Assembly: GCF_001592875.1 (NCBI RefSeq)
Contig: NZ_LSOF01000012.1
Span: 108,765-161,139, forward strand
Direction of reading: 5' to 3'
Source of the DNA: Pseudomonas sp. BMS12
GTDB taxonomy: Bacteria > Pseudomonadota > Gammaproteobacteria > Pseudomonadales > Pseudomonadaceae
DNA: 52,375 bases
Both the position numbers and the translations under genes were made by a program. Below are positions 50,816 to 52,375 of this stretch, one piece after another; within the stretch, counting starts at the first letter, position 1; the number at the start of each line of letters is the position of its first letter. Under the pieces are notes generated by a model. It saw only the letters and a program-made list of their open reading frames with translations, did no database searches and was not told the DNA's origin.

Positions 50816-51661
50816 ATGTTGCGTCACTGGAGTTCCAGGCGTGTCGCCGGCCTGCGCCAGGCGCAGGTCAACGGCCATTGCCAGGACTCCGGTGCACGCA
50901 GCGCTGACGGCCTGCTGCGCCTGCTCAGCTTCAATATCCAGGTCGGCATCAGTACGGCGCGTTACCACCACTACCTGACCCGCAGCTGGCAGCATCTGCT
51001 GCCGCACAGCGGGCGGGCGGGCAACCTGCAGCGCATCGGCGCACTGCTGGGCGACTACGATCTGGTGGCCTTGCAGGAAGTGGATGGCGGCAGCCTGCGC
51101 TCCGGCTACGTCAATCAGGTCGAGCATCTCGCCGAGCTCGGCGCCTTTCCCTACTGGTATCAGCAGCTCAATCGCAATCTCGGGCGCTTCGCCCAGCACA
51201 GCAATGGCGTGCTCAGCCGTCTGCGGCCCAGTCAGCTGGAGGATCACCCGCTACCCGGTCCGGCGGGGCGGGGCGCGGTGCTGTTGCGTTTCGGCGAAGG
51301 CGAGGAGTCGCTGCTGGTGATCAACATGCACCTGGCCCTGGGCCCCCGTGTGCGCACCCGGCAACTGGCCTACGTGCGCGAGTTGATTCAGGGGCATCGC
51401 CATGTGGTGCTGATGGGCGACATGAACACCCATGCCGTCGATCTGCTGCAGCACTCACCTTTGCGTGACCTTGGCCTGGTCGCGCCGCAGATCGAGGCCA
51501 CCTTCCCCAGCTGGCGCCCGCAGCGCTGTCTGGATCATATTCTGCTGAGCCCCGCACTCGCCCTGGAGCGAGTCGAAGTGCTCAGCCAGCCGATTTCCGA
51601 TCATCTGCCGGTCGCGGTGGACATCCGCCTGCCGAGTAGCCTGACTCTGCCTATGCTGTAG
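50816..51661 (+). CDS. Endonuclease/exonuclease/phosphatase (EEP) family protein
   Basis: A 281-residue metal-dependent hydrolase of the EEP fold. Motifs: LLSFNIQVGIS (Asn), ALQEVDGGS (catalytic Glu), NGVLSR, VINMHLALG (His), VLMGDMNTHAV (Asp, Asn), and C-terminal CLDHILLS plus ISDHLPVAVDI (Asp-His). No signal peptide. Substrate could be nucleic acid or phosphodiester/phospholipid. ATG 50816 is 10 bp after dsbA, so probably co-transcribed with it. Confidence 0.9.
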   Translation: MLRHWSSRRVAGLRQAQVNGHCQDSGARSADGLLRLLSFNIQVGISTARYHHYLTRSWQHLLPHSGRAGNLQRIGALLGDYDLVALQEVDGGSLRSGYVNQVEHLAELGAFPYWYQQLNRNLGRFAQHSNGVLSRLRPSQLEDHPLPGPAGRGAVLLRFGEGEESLLVINMHLALGPRVRTRQLAYVRELIQGHRHVVLMGDMNTHAVDLLQHSPLRDLGLVAPQIEATFPSWRPQRCLDHILLSPALALERVEVLSQPISDHLPVAVDIRLPSSLTLPML

Positions 51662-51685
51662 TGGCTTTGCCACTGGATCGCCACC

Positions 51686-52375
51686 ATGACCGATGAAGCC
51701 CAGCGCTGGAAAGCCAAGTACCTCAAGAGCCTCGAACAGCAGGAGCAGCTGGAGCAGCGCTGGAACCAGCGGCTCGACCTGTTGCGTCGCGGTCTGGTGC
51801 GCAGCTCGCTGGCCGCCGAAGGCAGCGACAAGGCGGTGGACCAGTGCATGCAGGAGCTGCGTGAGCTGATCCGGGGCGACAAGATGGATGCCGGCCTTTC
51901 CGGTCTGATTCCGCGCCTGGAGCGGGCGGTGCTGGATTCCGAGCAGCGTCGCCAGCAGCGCCAGGAACAGAATGTGGCGGGCTTCGCCGGGCTGACCCAG
52001 CAGCTGTTGGCCATGGACCCGCCACGCGAGGTGCGCCGGGCCCTCAAGCAGTTTGCCAAGCGTATCGACGAGCGCGCCAGCCAGCCCCGCGAGTTGCCGG
52101 CGCTGCTGGCCGAGCTGGCTAGCCTACAGGAGAAGACCCTGGCCGTGCTGGCCAGCGAGCCGGTGGCGCGCCCTGGTCTGCTGCAGCGTCTGTTCGGCAA
52201 TCGCGAGCAGGACGTGGCCGAGCAGAGTGCCGCACCGGCGCCCGCCGCGGTCGAGCCTGTGCTTGCAGATGGATTGTCGGAGGACGAGCCTGAACTCGAG
52301 ACTCCGACTCCGACTCCGACTCCGACTCCGACTCCGACTCCGACTCCGACTCCGACTCCGACTCCGACTCCGACT
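51686..52375 (+). CDS. dgcP: DgcP-type diguanylate cyclase (N-terminal 230 codons, cut by window edge)
   Basis: The visible part opens [19 protein letters not shown], a charged, helical, coiled-coil-prone region of about 205 residues ([44 protein letters not shown]), then 12 perfect Thr-Pro pairs to the edge. In P. aeruginosa the gene at this place after dsbA and the EEP gene is DgcP (PA5487), a polar diguanylate cyclase with a similar N-terminal domain; the GGDEF domain would lie beyond the window. Identity rests mainly on synteny plus the N-terminal domain. Confidence 0.75.
   Translation, partial: MTDEAQRWKAKYLKSLEQQEQLEQRWNQRLDLLRRGLVRSSLAAEGSDKAVDQCMQELRELIRGDKMDAGLSGLIPRLERAVLDSEQRRQQRQEQNVAGFAGLTQQLLAMDPPREVRRALKQFAKRIDERASQPRELPALLAELASLQEKTLAVLASEPVARPGLLQRLFGNREQDVAEQSAAPAPAAVEPVLADGLSEDEPELETPTPTPTPTPTPTPTPTPTPTPTPT
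52301..52375 (+). repeat. (ACTCCG)n hexanucleotide microsatellite
   Basis: Twelve perfect copies of ACTCCG plus ACT, running to the window edge. In the dgcP frame it reads Thr-Pro repeats. Units of six keep the frame whatever the copy number, so changes alter linker length without switching the gene off. Perfect codon identity implies recent slippage expansion. Confidence 0.97.

Noticed and set aside
1..52375. CRISPR arrays, prophage, IS elements, tRNA or rRNA genes
   Set aside because: No spaced direct repeats, integrase or transposase, or tRNA/rRNA-like sequences were seen; the only tandem repeat is the coding hexamer in dgcP.

Overview
The window is ordinary-looking chromosome of a GC-rich gammaproteobacterium, almost certainly Pseudomonas in the broad sense (aeruginosa/mendocina/alcaligenes side of the genus). 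The support is gene content and order: a caa3-type cytochrome oxidase block (coxB-coxA-ctaG-coxC-DUF2909-SURF1-ctaA-cyoE-sco), metN-metI-metQ beside a conserved unknown gene and znuB-znuC-zur/znuA, and thrB-DUF2782 divergent from polA, followed by an ErsA-type sRNA, engB, cytochromes c5/c4, dsbA, an EEP-family hydrolase and dgcP. REP palindromes ending in AAGCCGCTCCCAC are scattered through it. No CRISPR array, tRNA, rRNA, IS element or prophage was seen.

Layout. 1-1.4 kb: an hcp gene cut by the left edge, a long gene-poor leader, and a DUF3301 gene. 1.5-5.7 kb: zinc-ribbon protein, a large unknown membrane-anchored protein, a DUF2946/PepSY pair, and an acyl-CoA thioesterase. 6-10.7 kb: a catabolic-looking cluster (glutamine-synthetase-like ligase, class III aminotransferase, divergent SDR, FCD-GntR regulator) with two palindromic operators in the divergent promoter. 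10.7-13 kb: a TPR response regulator translationally coupled to a small cytosolic histidine kinase. 13.2-21.3 kb: a secreted pectinacetylesterase-family protein, small lipoproteins, SMI1/KNR4 protein, putative aminopeptidase, DUF1161, HAD phosphatase, gamma carbonic anhydrase and a 7TM diguanylate cyclase. 21.4-25.7 kb: prlC-yheV, a radical SAM protein behind a near-consensus LexA box, and a beta carbonic anhydrase.

25.7-36.6 kb: the aa3 oxidase structural genes with copper insertion (ctaG, sco) and heme A synthesis (cyoE then ctaA), ending convergently on a VOC gene that is divergent from a LysR gene. 36.8-43.6 kb: methionine ABC importer and zinc ABC importer with its Zur repressor. 43.7-52.4 kb: homoserine kinase, polA, sRNA, engB, periplasmic cytochromes, DsbA, and the first 230 codons of dgcP, where the window stops inside a perfect ACTCCG hexanucleotide repeat.

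Most promising for follow-up: the GntR-controlled ligase/aminotransferase/SDR cluster with operators exactly 63 bp apart and a curious 18-codon ORF before gntR; the LexA-box radical SAM gene; the ErsA-like sRNA with its C-rich terminator loop and AlgU-type promoter; the unexplained conserved genes (2092-3342, 39555-40442, 25744-26385); and the in-frame Thr-Pro microsatellite in dgcP. All family assignments come from reading the protein sequences; no database search was run.
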